From contig NC_092362.1 of assembly GCF_030848805.1 (NCBI RefSeq), forward strand, positions 1,984,001-2,048,000: a stretch of 64,000 nucleotides of DNA, in the 5' to 3' direction. This DNA comes from Temnothorax longispinosus. Lineage: Eukaryota > Arthropoda > Insecta > Hymenoptera > Formicidae. A program made the position numbers and the translations under genes. Under the pieces are notes generated by a model, which was given only the letters and a program-made list of their open reading frames with translations, did no database searches and was not told the origin of the DNA. Below, piece after piece: positions 52,901 through 64,000 of the stretch (its first letter is position 1; each line of letters opens with the position of its first letter).

Positions 52901-53766
52901 CTTCGAGGACGCGTGTTCGCATCGTGCTGCAATCGGACACGCTCGCGTACGCCCAACGGAATGTGTTGGATTAAAGGCGTGGACGATCGCAAAAAAAAAT
53001 GTCAGACTGGAAGAACATTCGCGGATATGCAACACCAATACCTCTCCGTGTTTAAAATTCAAATTGAGACTTGAATTACGATAGTCGCTCTACAATATCA
53101 AAAATTGTTATTGTTATTAGCAGGGACTACCGTTGTTACGAAAGGAAAAAGGTTTGATCGATACCAATGCAATTTAATTGCCTTCTGTCAATCGCATTGG
53201 GTATGCCTACGCAACATGTAAACAGCGAAATAGCTTTATCGGTAGAGAGAACGCGAATCATCGATTTGAATATCATACATGCAACCTACATGAAACCTGT
53301 AGTAGAAATAAAAGAATTTCCGAGCTGTTATTTAAACAATATTTTATGTATGTAGACATAAGAAAGGAAATATCATTACATTCCTTCGAGATAACTCTGT
53401 TGTAGACAGATATTCACATGATACATTATTTTCTTGGCATTCTTTGTCTTTCTTCAATACAAAAAAATAATTTTATCATATCTGTAGTCATTTCTAAAGT
53501 ATTTTTCAAAGTATTTTAGAATAAATTTACGGAGAAAAGATAAAAATTTTCAAAAAGACTGTCCTATCAAAGAATAAATTCATTAAATTCCTAAAAACTA
53601 TTTTCAAGCTTGCCATACATAGCCAGTATTATTTTTATATTATCTTTTTACTTTTACCCGAATTAACCTTTTTTTCCTCCAAGAATATTTCCTCATAATT
53701 TCATATTTGAACTCTCTTGACATTATTTCTACACGGATCAGTCAAGTTGTCTGGATTGATCCGCTG

Positions 53767-54154
53767 TGTTACTCGAAAGTAGTACCGAGACATCGAGATT
53801 AGCTGGATCTCTTTCGAATCAGGTTGGTTTCTCGCTCTCCTGGACCCGTCGGCGATTTGGGACTCGAGGGGAGGAGCTGACCACCTGCGCTTGCTTCACT
53901 TCGGGGCAAAGTAATTCTACCTGGCTTAAATCCCGCCGTGGAACCGTCAGGTTATCTTTGAGAGATCGAACAAAGACTCCTCCAGATGGAACTCGTGGGT
54001 CCTCTATATTTAGGCTTCCGCCTCTTAAATTCACGCGTAAACGCGTGTGTTTGTTCACTTTACGTTCGATCTTCTCTCTAGATACATTCCACAAACGACT
54101 GTGCCACGATCCGTCGATCCTCATCTTTTCTTAAGAAACTTCTCCGATCCAACA
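53767..54154 (+). mobile_element. Possible decayed long terminal repeat (BEL/Pao- or Gypsy-like)
   Basis: A CG-rich unit beginning TGTTAC and ending AACA. It has a TATATTTAG box near 54007 and, a few bases after the end, a GGCGCCC that resembles a primer-binding site. No second LTR and no gag or pol frame follows, and no target duplication was found. It could instead be an unrelated CG-rich block. Confidence 0.25.
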
Positions 54155-57100
54155 AAGAGGCGCCCATACGGTATTGAAGAGGACGAAAATTTTCGTGGGG
54201 ACCGTAGACCGTTTTCTGAATATCTTCTTTCATCAGTTGATCTCAATGTGGAACATATCTCGAATTGGCCGAAAACGATGAGAAATCATCCTGCTGGCGC
54301 GGACGTCAAGCGCAAACATAATTCGCTTAATTCATCGAAGATCAAATTCGATTGACTGATCGAGAATTAGAATGACATTCTAGAGATGAAGGAAATCTTT
54401 TAATCCCGGCCTTCACTCACAATCGCAATTCGGCTTAAAAAATATTATCATGATGCGAGTATAATATCGACAGGCTCTCATGATCCGCACGTAGCTCGGC
54501 AGATCGCTCATGTTGCCGAGTGAAATAAAGAGGCATCGAGTAAGATAACTCCATTGTCATCAGGTGACGAGAAACATTTCGAGTGACTGTTGCGTAGCGC
54601 GTCGATTGTGTGCGTATGTTGAAAATTCTTCGAGAAATACAATTAACTAGTAATAACACTGGTGACAACACTAACAATAACACTAATAACATTAACTTAG
54701 CGATTTTTTTCCGAAATGCACACCCGAGATAAGATTGCCAAGCTGCGTCGTGCGGTGTTGTTTCGATTTCGATTGAGATTCTGGTATCGTCTAGTGATTT
54801 TCTCGGAACTGGTCTGCGTCTTTCTGACGTGTGAAAATAATTGCCCGATTTCAGCATTTACAAGTTGCCGCGACATTTCCACCGCATACCGATGCATTTC
54901 TTACATAGGGAGTTAGTTACGCGTCACTGATAACTATTCCACGTGCTCTTTGCATTTGCATCTCGAAGCCGAAGTCCGCGCCAGGAAATTGTTTACACGG
55001 AAGACCGACGCGATTCTCACAATAACTTGCGTAAATCCCGCTCCGATGAATGCACGGTCCATTTTTGCCGAGGCGGATCGGCTCCGGAGACTATAATGCG
55101 ACGCGGCGCAAATAATTCTGCTCGATAAAAAACCTGAACGATAACAATTGAACAACGCAATATTGTTTCTTCGCTCTCTCGCTTCTTAATTAATAAACAT
55201 TTCTACATTGTCATTGTTTTTTTACTAACGACATATTCTTATAAATGTGTCAAATCTTACGTTTATTGTAAAGAAATGATTTTAAAACGCGCGAATAACA
55301 ATGAAAATCACGATTGATAAAAACGCTCAGTTAAAAAATCGATCTTCGTACTTAACCCCTCGATAAAGAATACGTGACTGATAAAGACACATATTGATTG
55401 AACACACGTAGCGCGAACGTGCAGCTTGATCGTTATATGTATAACAAAGAGTACGTAAGCTGAAGCTTTAGCGCTTTATTAATTATATTTAAAAATCTAT
55501 CATGAGTTATTTAAAAGAATCGAGTCTTTTTGATTGTCTTCCCGTTTAGATTGTACGCGATAACATTTTATTTCAGCCGATCGACTTTCGAGACAATAAT
55601 CTCCCTTCACATCGGTTACGAAGTTGTTCGGCCCACGTTTACAGCCAAATACGTTCACAACCGGTGCAAACAGGTTTCCTCGTTGTTTGTGTAACACTCA
55701 GACAAGAGTCATTATTTACAAATAATATCATAAGACCATTATAATAACATTATTGTAATAAAATAATTTCTGTAACAGTTATTGCGATTCTTTTTAATAA
55801 ACTGACGCTCAATACATAATGTAATTACAGCAGTATACCGGTTAGCCTCGGCGTTGATGCTGCATGAAAATGAGATAATAAAACACGTCGCGAAAAAAAA
55901 ACAATGTGTGACGTCTTTTTGTCTGATGACGTATTTCCCACGTAAAATATACTTCCTTGTGTCTCTCTGATGATTACGATAATATTGCGTAACAACAATC
56001 GCGCGACACTGTCGTGTGTTTAGTAATTCTCGCTACGACTTATAAGGGATATTTCTCGTCTTTTTAACGATTTCTGTTTCCGCCATCTAATAATCATCTA
56101 ATGACCATCCAGAACGCGCTGCGTTCATTTTCATCCCCGTTTGTCGACAGTCCATAACTATCGCATATGTGCCAGAAGTCGTGCCAGTCTGCAAACCGTC
56201 ACGGTTATCTAACGTCAACGTCTGTAGGTGGGGCAATAACGTTGTACAGTAACGCGAACAGCGTTGCGCCGAATGCAAGCACATTCGTTAAAATCTTCGA
56301 CGCGACAAAAGCGGAGTAAAGAGTTTGAATTATCGTGACGCGATCATTTCTGATTATCGTCGAGGTAAAGATACTTTTTTGCGTGGAAATGCAATAGAAT
56401 CTCGATTATTCAAACGCTATTTGAACGGAAGTTTGAAAGTTGTTCATAAGTCTAAAAGTTTTGAAATATAAATTGCATTTTTTGTATATAAGAATTGCGA
56501 TACTTCGCATTTGCAGCGATAAAGTAACGTGGAACCGTTAATACATCTTATTTTTGCGCCTGCAAAGTGATTTCAAAATAGCACATCCGGTTTGAACGGA
56601 AGAAACCTTGGTGCAACGATTGAAGGTATTCCGGAAGAAGGTTGCTCTTGTTTCTTTGGAAACCGCAAGAGTTTCCGCTCTTGCACTTGATTGCACCAAC
56701 ACGAACGTGACGTTCCGACGTACCTAACACCCGATCTCTTGAAAACTTTGATATAGATTCTTGGTATTACGCTATCTATATAGGAGTGACAAAGCGATGT
56801 AGCGTTATTAAATCAGTGTGCATAAAAAAAATCAAACAATCAATATACAAAATGGTAGACATAAATTTCGTTTTACTAATGTTTAATAAATTAAAATTCA
56901 TACTTATTAATCTCTTGTAAATTGACCGTTTTGATATTTTAGCAAATACGTTTCGGAAAGTCAAATAGAACAATGTTTGCTTTGTGGAGTAAATTGGTCA
57001 GCAGACGTTATTTGAGAACGGACGTGAAAAAGTCTCACGTTACACAGAGCATCTCAGATTCATTTTCAGTGGTGCAATTTTAAAGATTTCAACGAGCGTA

Positions 57101-57482
57101 CTAAGAAAGAATGCCGTTTAATTATTCTTTTAAGAAGCGAAAGATAATAAGCTAACGATTCTCAGAAGTTTTAATTTCAAAACATATAAAAAGGAAAATT
57201 AGAATTGCATTGAATTAATTACTTACCTTAATTAATTAGTTGTACAAAAATATAAATTATAATATAATAAATTTAATTTGTTTCTTTTATATTTTTCACT
57301 AAACTTTTACGTATAAGGCAAAATTAGAACGCAATTGTAGTTGAGAAATTATAATAAAAATTTCTAATGAAGTGAAAGTCTATTATGAGCACGAATATCT
57401 TTGCTAATGCGCCTGAACTACCAGCAGGCATCGTACATATAAGCAGGCATCCTTGTCTTATCCAATAACCGATTATTTTCAG

Positions 57483-57495
57483 AATAAACCATAAC
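57483..57495 (+). other. Gene C leader splice junction before the ATG
   Basis: TTATTTTCAG ends at 57482, followed by 13 leader bases and the ATG. The pyrimidine-rich acceptor directly before the start codon shows that the 5' UTR is spliced and the promoter lies upstream. Confidence 0.6.
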
Positions 57496-60400
57496 ATGGG
57501 GATCTCGGCAGCTTGGCTGCTGACCATCTTCTTGGTGGTCGCTGCCATTACAACCGACGCATCACCTTCTTCGACATCACGCACTACGGAAGTCGTTCGT
57601 ACCAGCGGAGTAAATGCAACGACCGTCGAAGCCGCGAAAACGACACCGAAGGACAGCTTTATAGATTACGCTAGACCCTTCACGAATATGAAGGACATAC
57701 TGATGCAAGAGATCCAGACTTTGGACAAAGACACTTTAGACAAAGACGATGCTAAGGTAAGTGCAGATTTTTTTGTTACATAGAGTACATTGCGTTCCAT
57801 GATATCTTTAATCTTTTAACGAAGTAAGTACGGTTACCTTTTTATATAACGGATAGTTTTAATCGCAAATTTATGAAGCTATACGTAATAATACTTGTTA
57901 AATATTGACGGATAATAATTTTCTATTGCTCGCATCATCGCAACACATAAAAAGGATAAATAATACGTCTGAAAAGAGAATTCTTTTATCAAACCTAATT
58001 TAAAAGGTCGAACTTTGGAATACAGTTTGCTTCAATTTGATTTTTGCCATATTTAATTAAGTAAGTTACACTTACTTACTTTAATTACGATATAAAAATT
58101 ATTTAGATCCAGGAAGAGGTAGCGAAGACTTTCAAGGCCGAAGCGCAGAGGGACATGATGAACTTGCGAATAAAGCCGACTTTTAAACCGAAGATAACTG
58201 TAAAATCAAATTCGCTTCTGGGTGAAGATGAGGAATTAAAGAAACTCGACCCTATACCTTACGAGGATGATAATAGCGACGAGGATAGCGACGACGACGA
58301 CGAATTCAGCGACGAGGAGTACGAGGATGAGGATTTGCTCCCGGGGGTGGATGATGATGAAGAAGTTATGACGGAGTGCCCTGATTATTGCAAATGCGCC
58401 GGGCAATACGCGGCTGCGACAACTGCAACGTATGTTTCTAATCGGATCTTTATGTAACTGAATAATGTCCCTTGGTGTTGACGGCAGATAAAAAGAACTC
58501 GTAGAGTGGCCTTCGCTTTCTGTTTAGAGCGTAATAATATGACAGTTTTGACACATTAATGAAGACTTAATAAGAATTAGATAAATATTCCATTCTTGGT
58601 TATAGAATTTCGTCATTATGCGTAAAGCTCAAGGAAATATGCAAACGCGATTAAACAAGATAATTAAAAAATTACGTAAAATGTCATAATTAAATATAAA
58701 TAATTTAATTGTTTCAATGTCTTTTTTTACGTTACAATTTGCTTTGTAAGTTCTCCAAAATTAGTATCTAATTTCAGTTATAAAAGTAAAGTCATTAGAC
58801 GATCTCCTGCAGAATGATAAAATCTAAATCGATTATAAAATGGGATTATAATACAACTTGTCTTAATATTCGTGATAACAATCGTGCATAACTAAACAGT
58901 ATGAGAATGCGACTTTTCCATTAATCTTCTCTTCATTATTTTTTTACTTACTACCCGTAGATGCACCAAATTGACGAACGAGCAGTCCTTTGGGTCAAGT
59001 ATCGCTCATCTGCGCATCGAGAACGCCGGCGAGATACAATTGGGACCGAACGCCCTGCGGGCTCGGGGCCTTCAGCAATTGGAGTCCATCACCATCGTCG
59101 ACACGCGCATAGTCGAGCTAGATCGCACAGCCTTCAATGGCATCACGTACCTGTTTGCCGTGAACTTGACACGCAACGGTCTGCAGGACATCCATCCGAA
59201 CACCTTCCAGAACAACACGCAGCTCAGCCTGCTCACGATCTCCGGTAATCCGCTTAAGCACATGCACGACTCGAGGCCGACGAAGCACTATCTGCTGCAC
59301 GCACCCTCGGTCACCGATCTCGACTTCTCGAACAACGGCATATTACGGTTGAAACGCACCGCCTTCTCCAAGATGCACAGCCTCAATTTCATCAATCTAC
59401 GCGGCAACCGGCTGAGAGAGATCGACAGCACGATCTTCGATTCGCTGGACCAGCTCATGGAAGTGGACCTCTCAGATAATATACTGAATGAAATCCCCAT
59501 TGACCTGTTCATTAACAAAGATGTGCAAATTCTTCGTGTCGCTGGTAAGAACGATGAAACATGTGTATCACGTCATGCTATTATTTATTAATAATTAAGC
59601 GAGAAAATTCGTTAATTAAAATCCGATTTAAATTTTAATAATAAAATTATAAAAATCGTAAATGCTTGATTAAATTTAACAGAGATAATACAAACTTAGT
59701 TGATTAATTGCTTAATGCCTCATACTGATAAGTAAACTAAAATTTAGTTATTTCACACTTATTTTAGAAACTAATAAAGAAAGAATTATTTTGTATTTTC
59801 TAGGAAATAATCTATCAACGTTGGCCACCATAAGTTCTTCGAAACTGACGATGCTCGACGTCTCCAGAAACAAGATCAGGATAATCGGCAAGGAGGATCT
59901 GGAAGGCGTACCATTATTGGACCAATTATATGCCAAGTCGAACAATTTGAAGAGAATCCACCAGCACGCTTTTAGCAAGCTCGAACAATTACAATATCTG
60001 GATATCAGCGATAACAGGCTCTCCTTGTTAACCGAGCACCATTTCAAATCCAATCCAAGACTGCAGGTTCTGCTGATGAACGACAATCCCGCTTTGCAGG
60101 TTCTGCCAGTTTTCAAAACCTACGACCTGGAGCACAATACATTCAGGTGAATATGTGTCACTTTGCCGTTTTATTTTAAAATACCAAATAAATTAGTACT
60201 TACGTATTAAGTAATTGTCGTTATTTAACAGCACCATCCGTTTCGAGTGCGCAAATTGTGGTCTGGACAGCATCAAGGTAGGCACGTTCGACGAAATGCC
60301 AGCGTTGACTCGGCTGAAGCTCTCGAAGAATCGCCTGACCGGCCTGCCCGATGGACTCCTGGATAATCTTTCGTCTCTTCGAGAATTGGATCTGTCAGAC

Positions 60401-62006
60401 AATATCATCACTACTCTCACGCCTAACATGTTCCGCGGCGCCGTATCTTTGAGTAAAGTGAACCTTGGCCGCAATCCGTTGAGAACACTGCAAGTGACGC
60501 CGTTCCTGAGCATTCCAGGACTTCTCAAGCTGGATGTGAGCCGGTGCAACCTCGAGCGCGTCTGGAGCGAAGCTAGAGTGCCGTTGAAGAGTCTTCGGTG
60601 AGAGAAATTTACGGAAATTTATTTATTAATAATTAAGCGAGAGAGAATTTGTTATTTAAAACACAATTTATAATTCTAATAATATTCATACAGATTTACA
60701 GATGCAGAATTGTAGAAAACTAAATAAACTAAAATTATTGAAATCGCACTATGATCTCTATTATCATATTTGAAGAAAATTCAGAATTTTCTTCTAATAA
60801 TATTTGAAGCTTTTGCAAAATCTTTTTAATTACAAACAAAATTATTCTGTGACATTAAAATATTTATTGAATAGTGTATTACGACGTTAAGATATTCGTT
60901 GACCAGGGTATCTCACATTTTCGTTTCCGTTTAGGTTCCTGTCGGTTCGCGGTAATCTTCTGCGGCGAATCACCGTCGAGGAACTTAAGGCCACGCCAAA
61001 TCTCGCCAGTCTGGATTTGTCGCACAATCCCCTGGATTGTGACTCCGAGTTCACCGAAGCTGTGCAATGGCTCACCGATCATGGCGTCGCACCGACAGAA
61101 GTACTTGAGTGAGTATACTCAAGTTCAGAGACCAGCTAAATATGTCATGTCAGGACTTCTCTCAATCTCTCATGTTGTTTTTACAGACTTTCCAGTGATA
61201 AGTTCGATGATATTGAAGATATTGATAACATGGATTTGATGGACGTCGGTCAGTGGACGGACTTGGCGAAGATAGTTTGCGATGGAATCGACGATGGTCC
61301 ACCATCCAGATCGTTTCCTGGCAAAGGCACACGCCCGAAAGACATTCTTCTGGATGTCGATGTTATAGAAGATGCCGATCCTCTGTTGAAAAACGAGCTC
61401 GATAACGATGAGGTAAGACGACAATGAAATAATGTTCTTCGAAATATGTCTTAGTATTTCTTTTACATACTTTAATTGTTTAATAACTTTTAATATTGTA
61501 ATTTATATAATTTTCAATTCGTGTAATATCATCAGTATCATCACATATTTATCGATCTTCTAAATTGTAATGATAACGTGTGATAACGCCGGATGCGTTT
61601 CTCACAGAAGCTGAACATCGATCACGGCATGCCGCATATCGACGAGCCGCGGCTCATGGAGAATCAAGAATACGATGAGGACTTCGCGATCACCACGGAA
61701 TATCACACTTGGTACAACTTGAGACCCGGCTTCAAGGTCTGGCTGGTTTCCGGTACCGTCCTGTCCGTTCTGGTAGTCTTCCTGTTGGTGGCGCGCATCG
61801 CCTGCTGCTTGGCGAACAAACGTGGACGGGGTCCCGTGATCAGGCCGCCCCTGATCCTCCGTCAGGGTCTGGTCGACAACAAGAACTGCGGTTTGGTGTA
61901 CAAACCCCTGCAGGAGGAAATAGCCACGCCTCACATGCCGAAACGAGGTAGCTTCTACTCGAGCAGCACCTTCCATTACGACAAAATCGTACCAGAGAGT
62001 GTGTAA
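57496..62006 (+). CDS. Gene C: acidic LRR single-pass membrane protein, complete
   Basis: Eight coding exons: 57496-57756, 58107-58429, 58961-59544, 59804-60146, 60232-60597, 60935-61108, 61187-61412 and 61608-62006. All introns are GT-AG, with phases 0, 2, 1, 2, 2, 2, 0, and the product is 891 residues. The ATG has A at -3 and G at +4, and follows a leader acceptor by 13 bases. Residues 1 to about 22 are a signal peptide, then Ser/Thr-rich sequence. Residues 139-173 are extremely acidic with Tyr139 and Tyr159. A Cys cluster (178, 182, 184, 196) forms the LRR cap. About a dozen LRRs run to about 655. The C-terminal cap is reduced: a single Cys after Asn-Pro-Leu-Asp. An acidic stalk follows, a membrane span covers about 803-821, and the cytoplasmic tail is about 63 residues ending in Glu-Ser-Val. 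It is a likely adhesion or receptor protein of the cell surface. I do not recognise its orthologue. Confidence 0.9.
58257..58376 (+). other. Gene C acidic segment with candidate sulfotyrosines
   Basis: Residues about 139-173 are almost all Asp, Glu and Ser, with Tyr139 (PYEDDNSDED) and Tyr159 (DEEYEDED). Tyrosine in such acidic secreted sequence is the standard context for sulfation by tyrosylprotein sulfotransferase. The segment sits just before the LRR cap. Confidence 0.6.
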
Positions 62007-63080
62007 GAGAAACTTGTTTCCTGATTAATTAAGTGACCAATTACGGGGCGACCGGATGTGATTGGTTGTGAAGCGGCGGGCTGTCGAAGATCATTTCGCG
62101 CCGTTCTCTGCGAATCAAGAGAAGAAGTTCTTCAGACTGTTATTGGGTGAACGACGAAGCCGATGAGGATAATTAGGTAGACTCCTTCGACCAATATAAA
62201 TATATGCTCTATATATATGCGATTTTATCAGCAAATTGGCAGATAATTGTTTCTATTGAAAGAGTATAACTATGAGCATTTAATTCGACCTTCTAGAAAC
62301 GCGTAATACGATTGATCGAAAAACGTGTTTCTTCTAGGCTTTGTCGTGTTCTCAAAGTTTATACAAAACACGTGATTAAGAAGCGTTTATTGTTATTATT
62401 AACTCGAAGATGCCTGATAGAATTAAAATATGGATAGTTACAGTATCTTATTTAGATCCATAAATCGCGCAGTACTGTATTACAATCATACATAATCATG
62501 TTTTTTTTTATAAATAATAAAAATTTACATTATTTTTTAGAAAAGATAGAGTTACAGAAGATTATAACAATGTACTTATTATTTATAAATCTAATGCTTG
62601 TAACAGCTCTACTCGGTTAAGCAAGGAGTTTCAAAGCGTAATTCAAGGAACAGCAGTACTGCCCAGAAGCATATTTAATCAAATGATGCATATATAATCA
62701 TTTTACATAAGGATGTAACTTAATAATAATAATAATACTTGGAGAAAATTGGGCAAACGCATGTTTATTGATGGCCGGTGATGGACGAATGAAAGAATTA
62801 CATGTGACAAATGTAAAATTTTATATGAAACGGAACGAGAGACTTTCCTGTAGGATGCCCAGTCATAGTAATATATGCCAACATTATCGTAAAACAATTT
62901 TTTAATTATGGTGACAATATCTTTACTTAGCGAGAATTCGAAAACTTACGTCGAAAATATTTTGTACGTACGTTATGTCGCTACGCACGCACAGGCTCTT
63001 ATTATTATGCTATTATATATATATATATATGCTGTAAATAATAAATATTGTTTTAATAAAATTTAAATTAGAATCAAATT
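62007..63080 (+). terminator. 3' UTR and poly(A) signals of gene C
   Basis: AATAAA occurs at 62516-62521, and again at 63040-63045 and 63055-63060 after an AT dinucleotide run (63013-63030). The last two give a 3' UTR of about 1.07 kb; the first would give about 0.53 kb. Both could be used. Confidence 0.45.
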
Positions 63081-64000
63081 GTAATTTATTTCCCACGATT
63101 CTAAACGAACCAAAACGATTCTAAAACACATGGCGCAAGCGAATTCGAGATATCTCTAAAATTGACAAAGATACGTAATTTGTTTATTACAAATACATTG
63201 TAACCTTTAAATTATTCCACTACAAACGAAATTATTGCTACTATACAAACAACTGCAAAGAAAATGTTACAATTTCCTGTAGTTAAGAATTCATTTTGCG
63301 AGTGCCAACTTCACGGACCTGTTCTGGGCCGTCAAACGATCAAGCGGGATATGCGAAGTACGAAGTACAGCAGCAAAAAGAAGACGCATAGCATTATTAT
63401 CAGTACCACGAGTTGCACGGTTTTGCGAAGCCAGTATAATCTGTAAACAGATAAGTAAATCAGGATTCGAAAAGTAAGACGCGTAACCTTCTTCCATAAT
63501 AAAATAGATAGAATAAATAGAGAAAATTGGTTAATTATCGTTTTAAGTCAATCGTATCGTTTCTGAAAACATTCACATAAATATTTATAGTAAAATAATA
63601 TGAAATAGATGATAGTAATAAAGAAACAAATAGTGCGTGTATTCAACATTAACATACACTGAGAAAAAAATACTGTTGCTTCAATTAAATGTGGAATTCC
63701 GGGGTGCCAAAAACATAAATAGTTGATTCAATTGTAAATAAATAGTTGATTCTCAATATTTGAATTATTAAAACGACTACACTATAGTTGAATCAACTAT
63801 TTATACAATTGAATCAACTATGTATGTTTTTGGCATCCTGGAATTCCACATTTAATTGAAGCAACAGTATTTTTTTCTCAGTGTAGTCATTTAAAATAAT
63901 TGTTTAAATAAATAGGATAAAAAAAAAAGAAATCATGTAGAGAAAAAGAGATAAATTCTATAATATAAGTTCTCTAAATTTTAAAAATATAAATATAAAT
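63081..64000. other. Right flank after gene C
   Basis: AT-rich, with no ORF above about 68 codons. The MITE at 63657-63883 is the only structure I can identify. Confidence 0.5.
63657..63883. mobile_element. TA-flanked palindromic MITE (Tc1/mariner-type ends)
   Basis: The ends CACTGAGAAAAAAATACTG (left) and its exact complement (right) start arms of about 100 bases that are nearly identical inverted copies. They carry ATAGTTGATTCAA motifs and a small central spacer. TA lies directly outside both ends (63655-63656 and 63884-63885), the target duplication of Tc1/mariner elements. At 227 bases it is non-autonomous. The high arm identity suggests recent insertion. Confidence 0.85.

Larger units (their letters stand above)
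46079..57482 (+). other. Probable leader intron of gene C; otherwise non-coding
   Basis: If the donor at 46079 pairs with the acceptor at 57481-57482, the intron is 11,404 bases. It holds fragments of the repeat family seen at 10.3 kb (46849-46928 and 49808-49961), a possible LTR (53767-54154) and CG-rich patches near 47280-47780, 50890-51400, 53760-54350 and 54940-55130. AT-rich stretches 47900-49200 and 51780-52150 show nothing else. Short ORFs here look random. Confidence 0.4.

Overview
The window looks like insect nuclear DNA, most likely from a hymenopteran and possibly an ant. The evidence is spliced genes with short GT-AG introns, AATAAA signals, very long AT-rich non-coding stretches with CpG-rich islands, long (GA)n/(CT)n runs, palindromic MITEs, and a gene that reads as the insect leucine-rich-repeat (LRR) proteoglycan windpipe. 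The ant assignment is inferred from overall texture, not from a marker.

Three protein-coding genes can be supported, and all three encode single-pass membrane proteins with extracellular LRRs. Gene A (1-3772, +) is cut by the left edge. It has six visible exons, about 16 LRRs, a cysteine-flanked C-terminal cap, one membrane span and a long basic tail with a PPSY motif. Gene B (9218-7134, -) has an uninterrupted 694-residue coding sequence and is probably windpipe: signal peptide, short LRR block, two Ser-Gly clusters in acidic sequence, one membrane span and a 198-residue tail. Its 5' leader is spliced, and a good donor at 28745 beside a CpG-rich block suggests a leader intron of about 19.5 kb. 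Gene C (57496-62006, +) has eight coding exons and 891 residues: signal peptide, very acidic N-terminal segment, Cys cluster, about a dozen LRRs, acidic stalk, membrane span and short tail. A spliced leader reaches it too, and a CpG-rich block ending in a consensus donor at 46078 is the best candidate first exon.

Layout: 1-3850 gene A; 3850-6900 spacer with a TA-flanked palindromic MITE; 6900-9235 gene B; 9236-28744 probable gene B leader intron; 28745-29460 CpG-rich promoter candidate; 29500-45500 non-coding; 45540-46078 CpG-rich promoter/leader candidate for gene C; 46079-57482 probable gene C leader intron; 57483-about 63080 gene C; then a young-looking MITE at 63657-63883. The roughly 48 kb between the coding regions of genes B and C has no ORF that looks like a gene. 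It holds inverted repeats, fragments of one shared repeat family (10.3, 46.9 and 49.9 kb), a possible decayed LTR (53.8 kb), microsatellites and a heptamer minisatellite.

Genes A and C share a distinctive LRR motif and a phase-1 intron cutting the Gly before Asn in an LRR, so they may be old paralogues. All three proteins should act at the cell surface. Only gene B has a suggested role from a known family: chondroitin sulfate proteoglycan and modulator of receptor signalling. No RNA gene, CRISPR array or prokaryote-type operon was seen.
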